Shown: positions 53,768-63,246, counted from the stretch's first letter. The stretch is 64,000 bases of DNA from Rufibacter psychrotolerans (GCF_016924645.1 NZ_JAFFJV010000001.1:434001-498000); one strand, 5' to 3'. Numbers and translations are program-made. Notes: generated by a model from the sequence alone, not told the origin.

Positions 53768-55463
53768 GACAGACACCCAGTTGAGCGGTAGCCAAGCGCT
53801 GTTGCACGGCTTCGTGGTGGAAGGCGTAGATACTATCTTCGGCTATCCGGGCGGGGCCATCATGCCCATCTATGATGCCCTCTATGACTTTGAATGTGAC
53901 TTGAAACACATACTGGTGCGCCACGAGCAAGGCGGCATTCACGCTGCCCAGGGCTACGCCCGAAGCTCCGGCAAAGTAGGCGTAGTGTTCGCTACCAGCG
54001 GCCCCGGTGCTACCAACTTAGTGACTGGTCTCGCCGATGCCTTGATTGACAGCACGCCCTTGGTTTGCATTACGGGTCAGGTATTCGCGCATTTGCTGGG
54101 TACTGATGCGTTTCAGGAAGCTGATGTGATTGGCATTACCACGCCCGTGACCAAGTGGAATTACCAGGTAACCGATGCCACCGAAATTCCAGAGGTACTG
54201 GCCAAGGCGTTTCACATTGCCCGCAGCGGCCGTCCCGGTCCGGTCTTGATTGACATTACCAAAAACGCTCAGCTGCAGAAGTTCGCGTTTCAGGGCTACA
54301 CGCCGTGTGACCACATCAGAAGCTACCGCCCTAAGCCCATTGTGCGCAAAGAATACATCCGCCAGGCGGCGGAGTTGATTAACAAAGCCAAGAAGCCGTT
54401 CGTGCTGTGGGGTCAGGGCGTGATGCTCGGCTCCGCCGAACAGGAATTCAAGGCTTTCCTAGAGAAAACCGGGATTCCCGCGGCCTGGACTATCATGGGC
54501 GCGGGTGCGTTGCCCACCGACCATCCGCAGAACGTGGGCATGTTGGGCATGCACGGCAACTACGGTCCCAACGTGATGACCAACGAGTGCGATGTTTTGA
54601 TTGCCATTGGCATGCGCTTTGATGACCGCGTGACCGGCCGTCTGGACAAATACGCCAAGCAGGCCCAAGTCATCCACCTGGACATTGACCCCGCCGAGAT
54701 TGACAAAAACGTGAAAACCACCGTGCCCGTGTGGGGCGATTGCAAAGAAACCTTGCCGCTGCTCACCCAAATGGTGGAAACCAAACAGCACACCGAGTGG
54801 CTGGCCAAGTTCCGGGAGTTTGAGCAGAAAGAAATTGACGCGGTGATACGTGAAGAGCTGTTCCCAACCTCAGAGGAAATGACCATGGGCGAGGTGATTC
54901 AGCAATTGAATGAACTCACCAAAGGCGAAGCCATTATTGTCACCGATGTGGGGCAACACCAAATGGTGGCCTGCCGCTACGCCAAACTCAACCACACCCG
55001 CAGCAACATCACCAGTGGCGGATTGGGCACCATGGGCTTCGCCTTACCAGCCGCCATCGGGGCTAAGTTTGGGGCACCTAATAGAACCGTGGTGGCCGTG
55101 ATTGGCGACGGCGGTATGCAGATGACCATTCAAGAACTGGGTACCATCATGCAGAGCGGCATTGACGTGAAAATCCTGATTCTGAACAACCAGTTTTTGG
55201 GCATGGTGCGCCAGTGGCAGGAGCTGTTCCATGAGCGCCGCTACTCGTTCGTAGACATCACCAGCCCAGATTACGTGCAGGTGGCCAAAGGCTACGGCAT
55301 ACCCGGCCGCAGCATCAACCAGCGCGAAAACCTGGTAGAAGCCTTGCAGCAGATGCTCAGCAACCCCGGCTCTTTCCTGCTGGAAGTAATGGTGACCAAA
55401 GAGAACAACGTGTTCCCAATGGTGCCGCAGGGCTGCAGCGTGAGTGAAATTAGATTGAAATAA
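53730..55463 (+). CDS. ilvB: Acetolactate synthase large (catalytic) subunit
   Basis: 577 residues from the ATG at 53730, giving [20 protein letters not shown] ahead of the TPP enzyme core; an in-frame ATG at 53685 would lie deeper in ilv[21 protein letters not shown] with the catalytic Glu in [20 protein letters not shown], central domain [20 protein letters not shown], and TPP/Mg motif [20 protein letters not shown]. It makes acetolactate or acetohydroxybutyrate from pyruvate. The 38-nt overlap with ilvD is larger than usual and suggests translational coupling. Confidence 0.97.
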   Translation: MLTQEKQAPALPETDTQLSGSQALLHGFVVEGVDTIFGYPGGAIMPIYDALYDFECDLKHILVRHEQGGIHAAQGYARSSGKVGVVFATSGPGATNLVTGLADALIDSTPLVCITGQVFAHLLGTDAFQEADVIGITTPVTKWNYQVTDATEIPEVLAKAFHIARSGRPGPVLIDITKNAQLQKFAFQGYTPCDHIRSYRPKPIVRKEYIRQAAELINKAKKPFVLWGQGVMLGSAEQEFKAFLEKTGIPAAWTIMGAGALPTDHPQNVGMLGMHGNYGPNVMTNECDVLIAIGMRFDDRVTGRLDKYAKQAQVIHLDIDPAEIDKNVKTTVPVWGDCKETLPLLTQMVETKQHTEWLAKFREFEQKEIDAVIREELFPTSEEMTMGEVIQQLNELTKGEAIIVTDVGQHQMVACRYAKLNHTRSNITSGGLGTMGFALPAAIGAKFGAPNRTVVAVIGDGGMQMTIQELGTIMQSGIDVKILILNNQFLGMVRQWQELFHERRYSFVDITSPDYVQVAKGYGIPGRSINQRENLVEALQQMLSNPGSFLLEVMVTKENNVFPMVPQGCSVSEIRLK

Positions 55464-55484
55464 CCTTGCTAAACCAAGAAAGAG

Positions 55485-56093
55485 ATGAGTGAGCAAGCGC
55501 CAATAGAACGGCAGGAATATAATATCACGGTGTACACAGAGAACCAGATTGGGTTGCTCAACCGCATCGCGATGATATTCTCGCGCCGCAAGATGAACAT
55601 TGAGAGCCTCAACACCTCGCCCAGCGAGATTGAGGGAATTCACCGCTTCAACATCGTGATACACGAGACCGAGGAAGTCGTGAGCAAGATTGCCCGCCAG
55701 ATTGAGAAGCAGGTAGAGGTGCTCAAAGTGTACTTCAACACCAACGAGGACGTGATTTGGCAGGAGATGGCGCTTTACAAAGTGCCTACAGATATTGTGG
55801 CCGAAAAAGCCAAAGTAGAGCGTTTGCTCCGCGAAAACGGAGCCCGCGTGGTGGTCATCAGAAAAGACTACACCGTCTTTGAAACCACCGGCCACCGCGA
55901 GGAAACCGACAACCTCATTAAGATTCTGCAGCCGTTCGGGCTGATTGAATTCGTGCGGAGCGCCCGCATCGCCATCATCAAAGACAGTGACGGCTTCAAC
56001 CGCAAACTGCGTGAGTTTGAGCGGGCAGAACCAGGCCATGACGTGGTAGAGAACGAATTCCTGAACAGCCGCGAGAAGGTGTTCACCATGTAA
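55485..56093 (+). CDS. ilvN: Acetolactate synthase small (regulatory) subunit
   Basis: 202 residues. N-terminal ACT domain: NITVYTENQIGLLNRIAMIF, SRRKMNIESLNTSPSEIEGI (residues 13-52), the site of valine feedback in this family. The C-terminal domain activates the catalytic subunit (TGHREETDNLIKILQPFGLI, EFVRSARIAIIKDSDGF). Longer than E. coli IlvN (about 96 residues), close to IlvH types. 21 nt after ilvB. Also called ilvH. Confidence 0.95.
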   Translation: MSEQAPIERQEYNITVYTENQIGLLNRIAMIFSRRKMNIESLNTSPSEIEGIHRFNIVIHETEEVVSKIARQIEKQVEVLKVYFNTNEDVIWQEMALYKVPTDIVAEKAKVERLLRENGARVVVIRKDYTVFETTGHREETDNLIKILQPFGLIEFVRSARIAIIKDSDGFNRKLREFERAEPGHDVVENEFLNSREKVFTM

Positions 56094-56121
56094 TTCTGCT
56101 GCGTGGAAGAATAGTTTACAA

Positions 56122-56163
56122 AGCTGTTTTTGGCCTGATTTTCAGAAAGTAGGCAAAAAACAG
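56122..56163. repeat. Family A palindromic repeat
   Basis: AGCTGTTTTTGGCCTGATTT, then TCAGAAAGTAGGCAAAAAAC followed by AG. Confidence 0.62.
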
Positions 56164-56165
56164 AC

Positions 56166-56194
56166 TATGGCGCGGAAGTTACTTCCGTGACTAA
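56166..56194. repeat. Family C element, single half copy
   Basis: TATGGCGCGGAAGTTACTTC, then CGTGACTAA; it matches the left half of the full hairpin at 59303-59372. Confidence 0.6.
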
Positions 56195-56216
56195 CAAGAA
56201 GAAGGCATTTCCAACT

Positions 56217-56343
56217 GGCGCGAGACTTCAGTCTCGTGACAAAAGATGAAGCGAACGCTCCAGACTCGCCGGGAACCACAAGGAGATAATAGGGAGTCCG
56301 GAGACTCCAACCACATATCGGCACGAGTCTGGAGACTCGCGCC
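56217..56343. repeat. Family B GAGTCT-type palindromes in inverted array
   Basis: GGCGCGAGACTTCAGTCTCG at 56217-56236 and its inverted relative ending CTGGAGACTCGCGCC at 56343, with GGAGTC-CGGA-GACTCC (56294-56309) between them. Related copies: 57607-57628 and near 51797-51814. Confidence 0.62.
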
Positions 56344-56362
56344 GGAGACAAGAAAAAGTAAA

Positions 56363-56403
56363 AGTCGTTTTTGGCCTGATTTCTAGAAAAGAGGGCAAAA
56401 ACG
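56363..56403. repeat. Family A palindromic repeat
   Basis: AGTCGTTTTTGGCCTGATTT, CT, AGAAAAGAGGGCAAAAACG. Confidence 0.62.
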
Positions 56404-56471
56404 CAAAGAGCGCAGAAGTGCTTTTTTTAGATGTGTAAATCAACTTATAACCCTTATTAGCAAACAGTAAA

Positions 56472-57515
56472 ATGGCAAAGATCAATTTCGGCGGTGTAGA
56501 AGAAACCGTGGTAACCCGCGATGAATATCCGTTGGCAAAAGCCCAGGAAACTCTGAAAAACGAAGTGATTGCGGTGATTGGCTACGGCGTGCAGGGCCCA
56601 GGCCAGGCGTTGAACATGCGGGACAATGGCTTTAACGTAATTGTGGGCCAACGCAAGGATTCCGCCTCTTGGGAGAAAGCCAAGCAAGACGGTTTTGTGG
56701 AAGGCGAAACCCTGTTCTCCATTGAAGAGGCCGTGGAGCGCGGCACCATCATCTGCAACCTACTGTCAGACGCCGGTCAGATTGCCGTGTGGCCCACCAT
56801 CAAAGAAAGACTCAAGCCGGGCAAGACCCTGTACTTCTCGCACGGCTTCGGCATCACGTTCAAGGAGCAGACCAATATTGTGCCCCCGGCCGATGTGGAC
56901 GTGATCCTGGTGGCGCCCAAAGGCAGCGGTACCAGCCTGCGCCGTCTGTTCTTGGAAGGCGGCGGGTTGAACTCCTCCTTCGCGGTGTTCCAGGATGCCA
57001 CCGGCAAAGCCTACGAGAAAGCCATTGCCATGGGCATTGGCGTGGGCTCTGGCTACCTGTTCGAGACCGATTTCAAAAAAGAAGTGTATTCTGACCTGAC
57101 CGGTGAGCGCGGCGTGTTGATGGGTGCCCTGGCGGGTATCATTGAGGCCCAGTACCAGGTGTTGCGCCAGCGCGGCCACTCGCCGTCTGAAGCGTTCAAC
57201 GAAACCGTGGAAGAACTGACCCAGAGCTTAGTGCCTTTGGTGGGCGAGAACGGCATGGACTGGATGTTCAGCAACTGCTCGGTAACGGCCCAGCGCGGTG
57301 CCTTGGATTGGAAAGGCAAGTTCCGCGAGGCTACGTTGCCGGTATTGAACGAACTGTACGACAGCGTGGCCTCTGGCCAGGAAGCCGCCCGTACCATTCA
57401 GCGGGGTTCCACCCCGGGCTACCGTCAGGAACTGGAGGCCGAGCTGAAAGAAGTCCGTGAGTCTGAGTTATGGCAGACCGGGGCTACCGTAAGAAAGCTC
57501 CGCTCCGGAAGATAA
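56472..57515 (+). CDS. ilvC: Ketol-acid reductoisomerase
   Basis: 347 residues, class I length. Cofactor motif VIGYGVQGPGQALNMRDNGF (34-53), then GQRKDSASWEKA with basic and Ser residues suited to NADPH. SHGFGITF carries the catalytic His. Acidic metal ligands lie in SDLTGERGVLMGALAGIIEA, and the C-terminal knot has SVTAQRGALDWKGKFREATL. GVQGPGQ in place of the common GSQGHAH is typical of Bacteroidota versions. It turns acetolactate into dihydroxy-isovalerate. A strong family A palindrome lies 40 bp past the stop. Confidence 0.96.
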   Translation: MAKINFGGVEETVVTRDEYPLAKAQETLKNEVIAVIGYGVQGPGQALNMRDNGFNVIVGQRKDSASWEKAKQDGFVEGETLFSIEEAVERGTIICNLLSDAGQIAVWPTIKERLKPGKTLYFSHGFGITFKEQTNIVPPADVDVILVAPKGSGTSLRRLFLEGGGLNSSFAVFQDATGKAYEKAIAMGIGVGSGYLFETDFKKEVYSDLTGERGVLMGALAGIIEAQYQVLRQRGHSPSEAFNETVEELTQSLVPLVGENGMDWMFSNCSVTAQRGALDWKGKFREATLPVLNELYDSVASGQEAARTIQRGSTPGYRQELEAELKEVRESELWQTGATVRKLRSGR

Positions 57516-57550
57516 GTTTTCGCCCTTACTTAGGAGGGCGAAGGATAGAA

Positions 57551-57592
57551 GATGCGTTTTCGGCCTGTTTTCTCCAAGACAGGCCGAAAACA
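57551..57592. repeat. Family A palindromic repeat (strong)
   Basis: 13-bp perfect arms GTTTTCGGCCTGT (57556-57568) and ACAGGCCGAAAAC (57579-57591), 10-nt loop. Confidence 0.8.
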
Positions 57593-57606
57593 TAATTCCA
57601 TGCCGG

Positions 57607-57628
57607 TGCGCGTCTGGAGATGCGCGCC
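57607..57628. repeat. Family B palindrome
   Basis: TGCGCGTCTGGAGATGCGCG followed by CC; related to the GAGTCT-type palindromes before ilvC. Confidence 0.45.
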
Positions 57629-57640
57629 AGCGAATAAATT

Positions 57641-57671
57641 ACCTGTTTCCCAGAAAACAGCCCCAAAACGC
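57641..57671. repeat. Family A repeat, right half
   Basis: ACCTGTTTCCCAGAAAACAG, then CCCCAAAACGC. Confidence 0.5.
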
Positions 57672-57729
57672 CTTGCCGTACCGCCTCTCTCGCTGGGGAG
57701 GCGTTGGGGTGGGGCCAACCAGAATCACC

Positions 57730-59001
57730 ATGCAGAAAGTGTTAGCGTCAGTAGAGAACGTAGTCACGTTGGGCAATGTAGAGAAGGCGGCCAAAAACCT
57801 GAAGGGAGTGATTTACAAAACGCCCCTCATGAAAAACCTGTGGTTGTCGCAGACCTACGGGGCCGAGATTTATCTGAAGCGCGAAGACCTGCAGGTGGTG
57901 CGGTCCTACAAGATCAGAGGAGCCTACAACAAGATTTCTTCCTTGTCCTCTGAGGAAAGGGAGCGCGAGATTGTGTGCTCCAGCGCCGGGAACCATGCGC
58001 AAGGGGTGGCCTATGCCTGCCAACTGCTGGGCATCAAGGGCTACATTTTCATGCCCGCCCAAACGCCCGCCCAAAAGGTGAACAAAGTGCGCCTTTTCGG
58101 GAAGGACATGGTGGAGGTGGTGCTCACCGGGGCCACGTATGATGACACGTTCAAGGCCGCCAAGGAGTTCTGTGATGCGCGGGGCAGCGCCTTTATTCCG
58201 CCGTTTGATGACCTGGCCATTGTTGAGGGCCAAGCCACCGTGGGGCTGGAGATTTTTAAAGACGCTGATTTTGCCGTGGATTACCTGTTCATGCCCATTG
58301 GCGGCGGTGGCCTGGCTTCTGGGGTGTCCAGCGTGTTTAAGCAAGTAAGTCCTCACACCAAACTCATCGGGGTGCAGCCGCTGGGCGCGCCGTCTATGTA
58401 CCAGTCCATCAAGGAAGGGCAGCGGCAGGCCCTGGACACCATTGACTCGTTTGTGGACGGGGCCGCAGTAAAGTGCCCCGGCGAAATCACCTTTGAAATT
58501 TGCCGCGAACTGCTGGACCAAGTGGTGCTGGTGCCCGAGGGCCAGGTCTGTGAGGATATTTTAAAGATGTACAACGAGGAAGGTGTGGTCTTGGAGCCGG
58601 CCGGCACCCTGAGCATCTCGGCCCTGAAATCGTTTGCCGAAGAAATCAGGGGCAAGAACGTGGTGTGCGTGCTCAGCGGCAGCAACAATGACATCACCCG
58701 CATGGAAGACATCAAGGAGCGCGCCCTGCAGCACCAGGGCCTCAAGCACTACTTCATGGTCACGTTCAACCAAAAGCCCGGCGCCCTGCGCACCTTCGTG
58801 AACCACGTGCTGCAGCCCGAGGATGACATCATCCACTTCCAGTACATCAAGAAGAACAACAAGGAAAAAGGGCCGGTCTTTATTGGGGTAGAGGTAAAAC
58901 AGCCGCATGACGTGGAAGGCATTAAGCTGCGCATGCTGGAAGAAGGCTTTGCCTACGAGTACCTCAACGGCCGGCAAGACTTCCTGAATATGTTTGTGTA
59001 A
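57730..59001 (+). CDS. ilvA: Threonine dehydratase (biosynthetic)
   Basis: 423 residues from the ATG at 57730 (MQKVLASVENVVTLGNVEKA); a 19-residue upstream extension overlaps a repeat and has no family match. PLP lysine in EDLQVVRSYKIRGAYNKISS, SSAGNHAQGVAYACQLLGIK, the glycine loop MPIGGGGLASGVSSVFKQ, and a C-terminal ACT-like domain (HYFMVTFNQKPGALRTFVNH, VLQPEDDIIHFQYIKK). It is shorter than two-ACT-domain E. coli IlvA and fits the single-ACT type. It deaminates threonine to 2-oxobutanoate, entering isoleucine synthesis. Last gene of the cluster, closed by a terminator. Confidence 0.95.
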   Translation: MQKVLASVENVVTLGNVEKAAKNLKGVIYKTPLMKNLWLSQTYGAEIYLKREDLQVVRSYKIRGAYNKISSLSSEEREREIVCSSAGNHAQGVAYACQLLGIKGYIFMPAQTPAQKVNKVRLFGKDMVEVVLTGATYDDTFKAAKEFCDARGSAFIPPFDDLAIVEGQATVGLEIFKDADFAVDYLFMPIGGGGLASGVSSVFKQVSPHTKLIGVQPLGAPSMYQSIKEGQRQALDTIDSFVDGAAVKCPGEITFEICRELLDQVVLVPEGQVCEDILKMYNEEGVVLEPAGTLSISALKSFAEEIRGKNVVCVLSGSNNDITRMEDIKERALQHQGLKHYFMVTFNQKPGALRTFVNHVLQPEDDIIHFQYIKKNNKEKGPVFIGVEVKQPHDVEGIKLRMLEEGFAYEYLNGRQDFLNMFV

Positions 59002-59054
59002 GAGCCAGTATAGTTTGTTTTAGTCTGTTTATTTAGTGTTGTGTTGACGGAACG

Positions 59055-59083
59055 CCCCGCCCCTGAAAAGGGAGCGGGGTTTT
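59055..59083 (+). terminator. Terminator of the ilvA transcript
   Basis: CCCCGC (59055-59060)/GCGGGG (59074-59079), with inner CCCT/AGGG pairing, then TTTT. Confidence 0.8.
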
Positions 59084-59096
59084 CTGCTTTCAGCGC

Positions 59097-59141
59097 CGGT
59101 CTGTTTCAAGGGTGTTTTTCAGAAAAGGCACCATAATCAGG
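59097..59141. repeat. Family A palindromic repeat
   Basis: CGGTCTGTTTCAAGGGTGTT, then TTTCAGAAAAGGCACCATAA followed by TCAGG. Confidence 0.5.
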
Positions 59142-59302
59142 AATTAAGATTGGAACAGAGCAAGCCCACAGTTCCAGTTTTCAAGTGCCGAATTTTAGTT
59201 GTCGATTTTCCTCTCAGGTACTACGCATTCGGTTCCCCTTTGAAGGGAGTAGGGAGATGAGTACTCGTGCAGATTAGGCATTCTGGAGTGTCTTCTTTTT
59301 TC

Positions 59303-59372
59303 TATGGCGCGGATTTACTTCCGTGACTAATTGATACTGCTCAGAAAGTCACGGATGTAAATCCGCGCCATA
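59303..59372. repeat. Family C hairpin element (26-bp arms)
   Basis: Arms 59303-59328 (TATGGCGCGGATTTACTTCC...) and 59347-59372 (...TAAATCCGCGCCATA) are complementary with one mismatch; 18-nt loop. A half copy occurs at 56166. Looks like a small mobile palindrome. Confidence 0.8.
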
Positions 59373-59448
59373 ATGGGCCAATACCAGAACCGCCATGCTG
59401 CCCCACCAGCCGCCACGTAGCGTCATGAGGAGGCGGGTGTGTCCGTTA

Positions 59449-59490
59449 CTGCCTTTTCGGCCTACTTTGTCCAAAACGGGTCTAAAACGC
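59449..59490. repeat. Family A palindromic repeat (degenerate)
   Basis: CTGCCTTTTCGGCCTACTTT, then GTCCAAAACGGGTCTAAAAC followed by GC. Confidence 0.5.
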
Positions 59491-59555
59491 TTTCTGCTCT
59501 TTTACCGCATTTTCCGTTCATTCTTCAAGCTTCATCCAGCATCTCACTGCCTTTT

Positions 59556-59595
59556 CCGGTTTATACAAGTTTTTGGTAAAACAAGCCTGAAACAA
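59556..59595. repeat. Family A palindromic repeat (degenerate)
   Basis: CCGGTTTATACAAGTTTTTG, GT, AAAACAAGCCTGAAACAA. Confidence 0.45.
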
Positions 59596-59688
59596 ATGCA
59601 ATGGGTTATAAACCCACAAAACATTGCGGTAATAGAAGCTTTACAAAAGCATAACTGCCCCAAGTCGGCCTTAAACACCCCAGTCCAC

Positions 59689-59696
59689 TACTTTTG
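59689..59696 (+). promoter_or_regulatory. -7 promoter box of the susC-type gene
   Basis: TACTTTTG, exact TAnnTTTG. Predicted leader of about 115 nt. No regulator gene nearby. Confidence 0.55.
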
Positions 59697-59814
59697 AAGT
59701 GTCAAAACCAAGGGCGTCTTGCTTATAGGAAAATTACCATTTTCTGCCCGTCACCCGCTGGTCAACCCGTCACCATCGGCACTTTCTAACTTACCATAAA
59801 CAGACTACTCCACC

Positions 59815-62800
59815 ATGAGACAACGTTTACGTCCTTCTACCAAGAGGATAAACCTGAGCCCCCGCACGCTGCTTTTGGGGGTTTCATTGCTGGCCCTGCC
59901 TCCCCTGGCAGAGGCGCAGAATCTTACCTCGGAATCAGTGGGGAAGGAGGCTCACCTATCCCCCCAGACCGTTCTGGCCCAAACTAATCCCGCAGCCGGC
60001 AACGTGCCCCAGCAGGCCAAGACCATTGTGGCACTGCGCAACCAGCAAACCGAAAGAGTCAGAATCTCGGGTACCGTTTCTTCCGCCGAGATGGGCACCA
60101 TGCCGGGCGTGGTGATCACCTCCAACGGAACAGCCCTAGGCGCCACCGGTGCTGATGGTTCTTTCTCCATCCAGGTGCCTAAGGGCGCAGAAGTGGTGTT
60201 CTCGTTTGTGGGCTACACCTCCCTCAAAAGAACCTTCACGCAGAACGAGGCAGCGGTTACCATAAACCTGGTGCAGGACAGTCAGCAGCTCAATGAAGTA
60301 GTAGTAACTGCCCTTGGTATTAAGCGGGAGCAGAAAGCGTTGGGATACGCGACGCAGACGGTCACCAGCGAAGCCTTGACCGATGCCATGCCCAACAACT
60401 TCGCGCAGGCCCTGTCTGGAAAAGTGGCCGGTTTGAACCTGGTTTCTCCGGGCTCGGGACCGGTGAACTCTACCCGAATCAGTTTACGGGGCGACAACTC
60501 CCTGAACCCGGGCGGAAACAATGCCCTCATTGTGTTAGACGGCGTGCCCATGAGCAGCGGCATGACCAGCTCGGGGGTAGACAATGCGTATGGGGCTGGC
60601 TCCGGTGCGGACATTCCGGTGGACTTCGGGAACGGCATTGCCGACATCAACCCGAATGACATTGAAAGCATCACCGTCCTGAAAGGCCCTAGCGCCGCAG
60701 CGCTTTACGGAAGCCGGGCAGCCAACGGAGCCTTGATCATCACCACCAAATCGGGTTCACGCCGCACCAAGGGCATTGGCGTTACGGTGAACACCAACAT
60801 CAGCTTCAATGATGTGCTTAAATGGCCCGATTACCAGTATGAATATGGCCAGGGCACTGGCAAGTCCTTTAAGGATGGGGAGCCTTATTACTCCTACGGG
60901 GCCTCTGAAGACGGCGCCAACACCGGCAGTACCAGCAGTGCGTTCGGGCCTAAATTCAACGGCCAGTATTATTACCAGTATGACCCTACGCTGGAAGGCC
61001 AATCGGCCGAAAGGCAACTTTGGAGACCTTACAAAGATAATATCAAGGGGTTCTTCAGAACGGGGTACACCCTCACCAACAACGTAGCGCTGGAGGGCGG
61101 GGGAGAGCACGGGTCGGCCAGGGCTTCCATCACGCACTCCAAAAACGAGTGGATCATGCCCAACACCGGGTATGAGCGCTTAACCGCCGCCCTGAGCTTG
61201 AACTACAACATTTCTGATAAACTGAAGTTTACTTCCAAAGTAAACTTCACCAACAAAAAGAGCGACAACCTGCCCGGTACAGGGTACAGCAACCAGTCCA
61301 TTGCGTACTTTATGATCTTCCAGAACCCCAATGTGGATCTGGCCTGGTACAAGCCCAGGTGGAAGAATGGGCGAGAGCAAGTGGAGCAGATCCATCCGTT
61401 CAGCTCGTACATAGACAATCCGTACGTGATCGCGTATGAGATGACCAACTCGCTGAACAACTACTCAACCGTTGGGAACATAGCGGCTACGTATGAGTTC
61501 TCCCCCAAGCTGGATTTGATGGTTCGCTCGGGTATTGACTTAACGGCCGAGGACCGCGGCATGCGCCGCCCGTTCAATTCAGCCAACTTCCCGTACGGCT
61601 ACTACAAAGAGCAGAACATCTTTGACTTTGAGATCAATACAGACGCCTTGCTGACCTACAAAGAGCAGCTAGGAAGCAGGATAGATGTGAGAACCTCGGT
61701 AGGTGGGAACCTGCGCAACCAGCGGTATCGGGGTACGGATGGAGTGATTGACGGCATGGTGAGTCCGGCGGTGTACAAGCTGTCAAATGGTTTGAGCACC
61801 CCCATGATGACCACGCATCATAGAAACAGGAAAGTGAACAGCTTGTACGCCTTGGCCGCTTTCTCTTTTGAAGACAAGATCTTTGTGGACCTCACTGCCC
61901 GCAATGACTGGTCCAGTACGTTACCCATTCAAAACAGCTCTTTCTTCTATCCTTCCATTAGCACCAGCTTTATCTTGAGTGATCTGTTCAGATTGCCTAC
62001 GGCTGTTTCTTTTGCTAAACTGCGGATGTCTGCTGCCCAGGTAGGAAATGATACGGACCCCTACAGAACCAGAAAATACTACAACCAGAGTGAGTTTGCG
62101 GGCTCCGGGTCTGTGCCCACCACCCTCTACAACAAAGATTTCAAGCCTGAGATCACCACCAGCTATGAGGCAGGGCTAGAGTTTATGCTGTTCACCGGTC
62201 GCCTTGGCTTTGACGCCACCGTGTACAGAAACTACACCAAAAACCAGATCCTGGAGATTCCCATTGACCCCACCACCGGCTACACCAGAGCCGTCTTGAA
62301 CGCGGGGGAAGTGAGAAACCAAGGGGTGGAATTAGTATTGAACGCCAGACCCATAGAGCTCCCCAATTTCTCCTGGAGATCTACGGTTACCTGGTCCAAG
62401 AACAGCAACAAGGTGCTGAAACTGGCCGATGGTATTGAAGACCAGCAGGTGTTGGGCGTGGGTGGCCAGGCCTCCATCATTGCCAAAGTGGGCGGTACCA
62501 CCGGTGACATCTACGGGTTCGGGTTTGTGCGAAGCCCCGATGGCCAGATTGTGTACGATGAGAGCGGTTTACCCGCCTATCCAGACGAAGTACAATACAT
62601 AGGCAACGCCTACGCCGACTGGAAAGGCGGTTTCCTGAACGAATTTAAATACAGAAACTTCCGGTTCAGCTTTCTGCTGGATGGTTCTTACGGAGGCATC
62701 GTCTATTCCCAGACCCACCACAAAATGTCTGAGCAAGGCAAGCTGAAGCACACTTTGATGGGCCGCGAGGAAGGCTACATCATTGGCGACGGCGTGGTGC

Positions 62801-63153
62801 TGAACGGCGATGGTACCTATACCCAGAATACTAAAAAAGTAAACCCCGCCGACTATTACACCCGCTATTACCGCCGCGCCAACGTGGAGTCTAACTCCTT
62901 TGACGCCTCTTACCTGAAGCTGCGGGAAGTGCGTCTGGAGTACAACTTACCTGCCTCTTTCCTGAGCAAAACCAAATTCCTCAACGGCGCCAGCATTGCC
63001 CTCTACGGCCGCGATCTGGCCATGCTCACCAACTTCCCCATGTTTGACCCAGAAACGGCGGCCCTCAACGGGAGCAACATCATGCCCGGTATTGAAATGG
63101 GGCAGATGCCTTCTACCAGAACCATGGGCATGAACGTGACGCTCAAATTCTAA
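59815..63153 (+). CDS. SusC/RagA family TonB-linked outer-membrane transporter
   Basis: 1112 residues. Signal peptide (LLLGVSLLALPPLAEAQ), a spacer, then the carboxypeptidase-like domain (RVRISGTVSSAEMGTMPGVV, GADGSFSIQVPKGAEVVFSF, VGYTSLK) and the plug with the SusC signature LNEVVVTALGIKREQKALGY, GKVAGLNLVS, RISLRGDNSL and TVLKGPSAAALYGSRAANGA. The 22-strand barrel follows to the terminal LKF ending with aromatic Phe. It imports an oligomeric nutrient with the SusD-like lipoprotein encoded next. No glycosidase or anti-sigma gene adjoins, so the substrate may be peptide or carbohydrate. Confidence 0.96.
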   Translation: MRQRLRPSTKRINLSPRTLLLGVSLLALPPLAEAQNLTSESVGKEAHLSPQTVLAQTNPAAGNVPQQAKTIVALRNQQTERVRISGTVSSAEMGTMPGVVITSNGTALGATGADGSFSIQVPKGAEVVFSFVGYTSLKRTFTQNEAAVTINLVQDSQQLNEVVVTALGIKREQKALGYATQTVTSEALTDAMPNNFAQALSGKVAGLNLVSPGSGPVNSTRISLRGDNSLNPGGNNALIVLDGVPMSSGMTSSGVDNAYGAGSGADIPVDFGNGIADINPNDIESITVLKGPSAAALYGSRAANGALIITTKSGSRRTKGIGVTVNTNISFNDVLKWPDYQYEYGQGTGKSFKDGEPYYSYGASEDGANTGSTSSAFGPKFNGQYYYQYDPTLEGQSAERQLWRPYKDNIKGFFRTGYTLTNNVALEGGGEHGSARASITHSKNEWIMPNTGYERLTAALSLNYNISDKLKFTSKVNFTNKKSDNLPGTGYSNQSIAYFMIFQNPNVDLAWYKPRWKNGREQVEQIHPFSSYIDNPYVIAYEMTNSLNNYSTVGNIAATYEFSPKLDLMVRSGIDLTAEDRGMRRPFNSANFPYGYYKEQNIFDFEINTDALLTYKEQLGSRIDVRTSVGGNLRNQRYRGTDGVIDGMVSPAVYKLSNGLSTPMMTTHHRNRKVNSLYALAAFSFEDKIFVDLTARNDWSSTLPIQNSSFFYPSISTSFILSDLFRLPTAVSFAKLRMSAAQVGNDTDPYRTRKYYNQSEFAGSGSVPTTLYNKDFKPEITTSYEAGLEFMLFTGRLGFDATVYRNYTKNQILEIPIDPTTGYTRAVLNAGEVRNQGVELVLNARPIELPNFSWRSTVTWSKNSNKVLKLADGIEDQQVLGVGGQASIIAKVGGTTGDIYGFGFVRSPDGQIVYDESGLPAYPDEVQYIGNAYADWKGGFLNEFKYRNFRFSFLLDGSYGGIVYSQTHHKMSEQGKLKHTLMGREEGYIIGDGVVLNGDGTYTQNTKKVNPADYYTRYYRRANVESNSFDASYLKLREVRLEYNLPASFLSKTKFLNGASIALYGRDLAMLTNFPMFDPETAALNGSNIMPGIEMGQMPSTRTMGMNVTLKF

Positions 63154-63246
63154 AACCCCTCAGAGATTAGTCATTCACAAAAAAGCGACAGAACTCCCGG
63201 CGGTCTTGCTTTGCCGGCGGGCAGTTCTTCCAAAGAACCAGGAACC

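Larger units (their letters stand above)
56094..56471. other. ilvN-ilvC intergenic region dense in palindromes
   Basis: Two family A repeats (56122-56163, 56363-56403), a half copy of the TATGGCGCGGA element (56166-56194), and GAGTCT-type palindromes (56217-56240, 56294-56309, 56320-56343). The last 65 bp before ilvC are AT-rich; whether ilvC has its own promoter there is unclear. Confidence 0.7.
59002..59814. other. 813-bp intergenic region before the susC-type gene
   Basis: Terminator (59055-59083), three family A copies (59097-59141, 59449-59490, 59556-59595), a long family C hairpin (59303-59372) and the susC promoter box (59689-59696). No gene seen. Confidence 0.7.
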
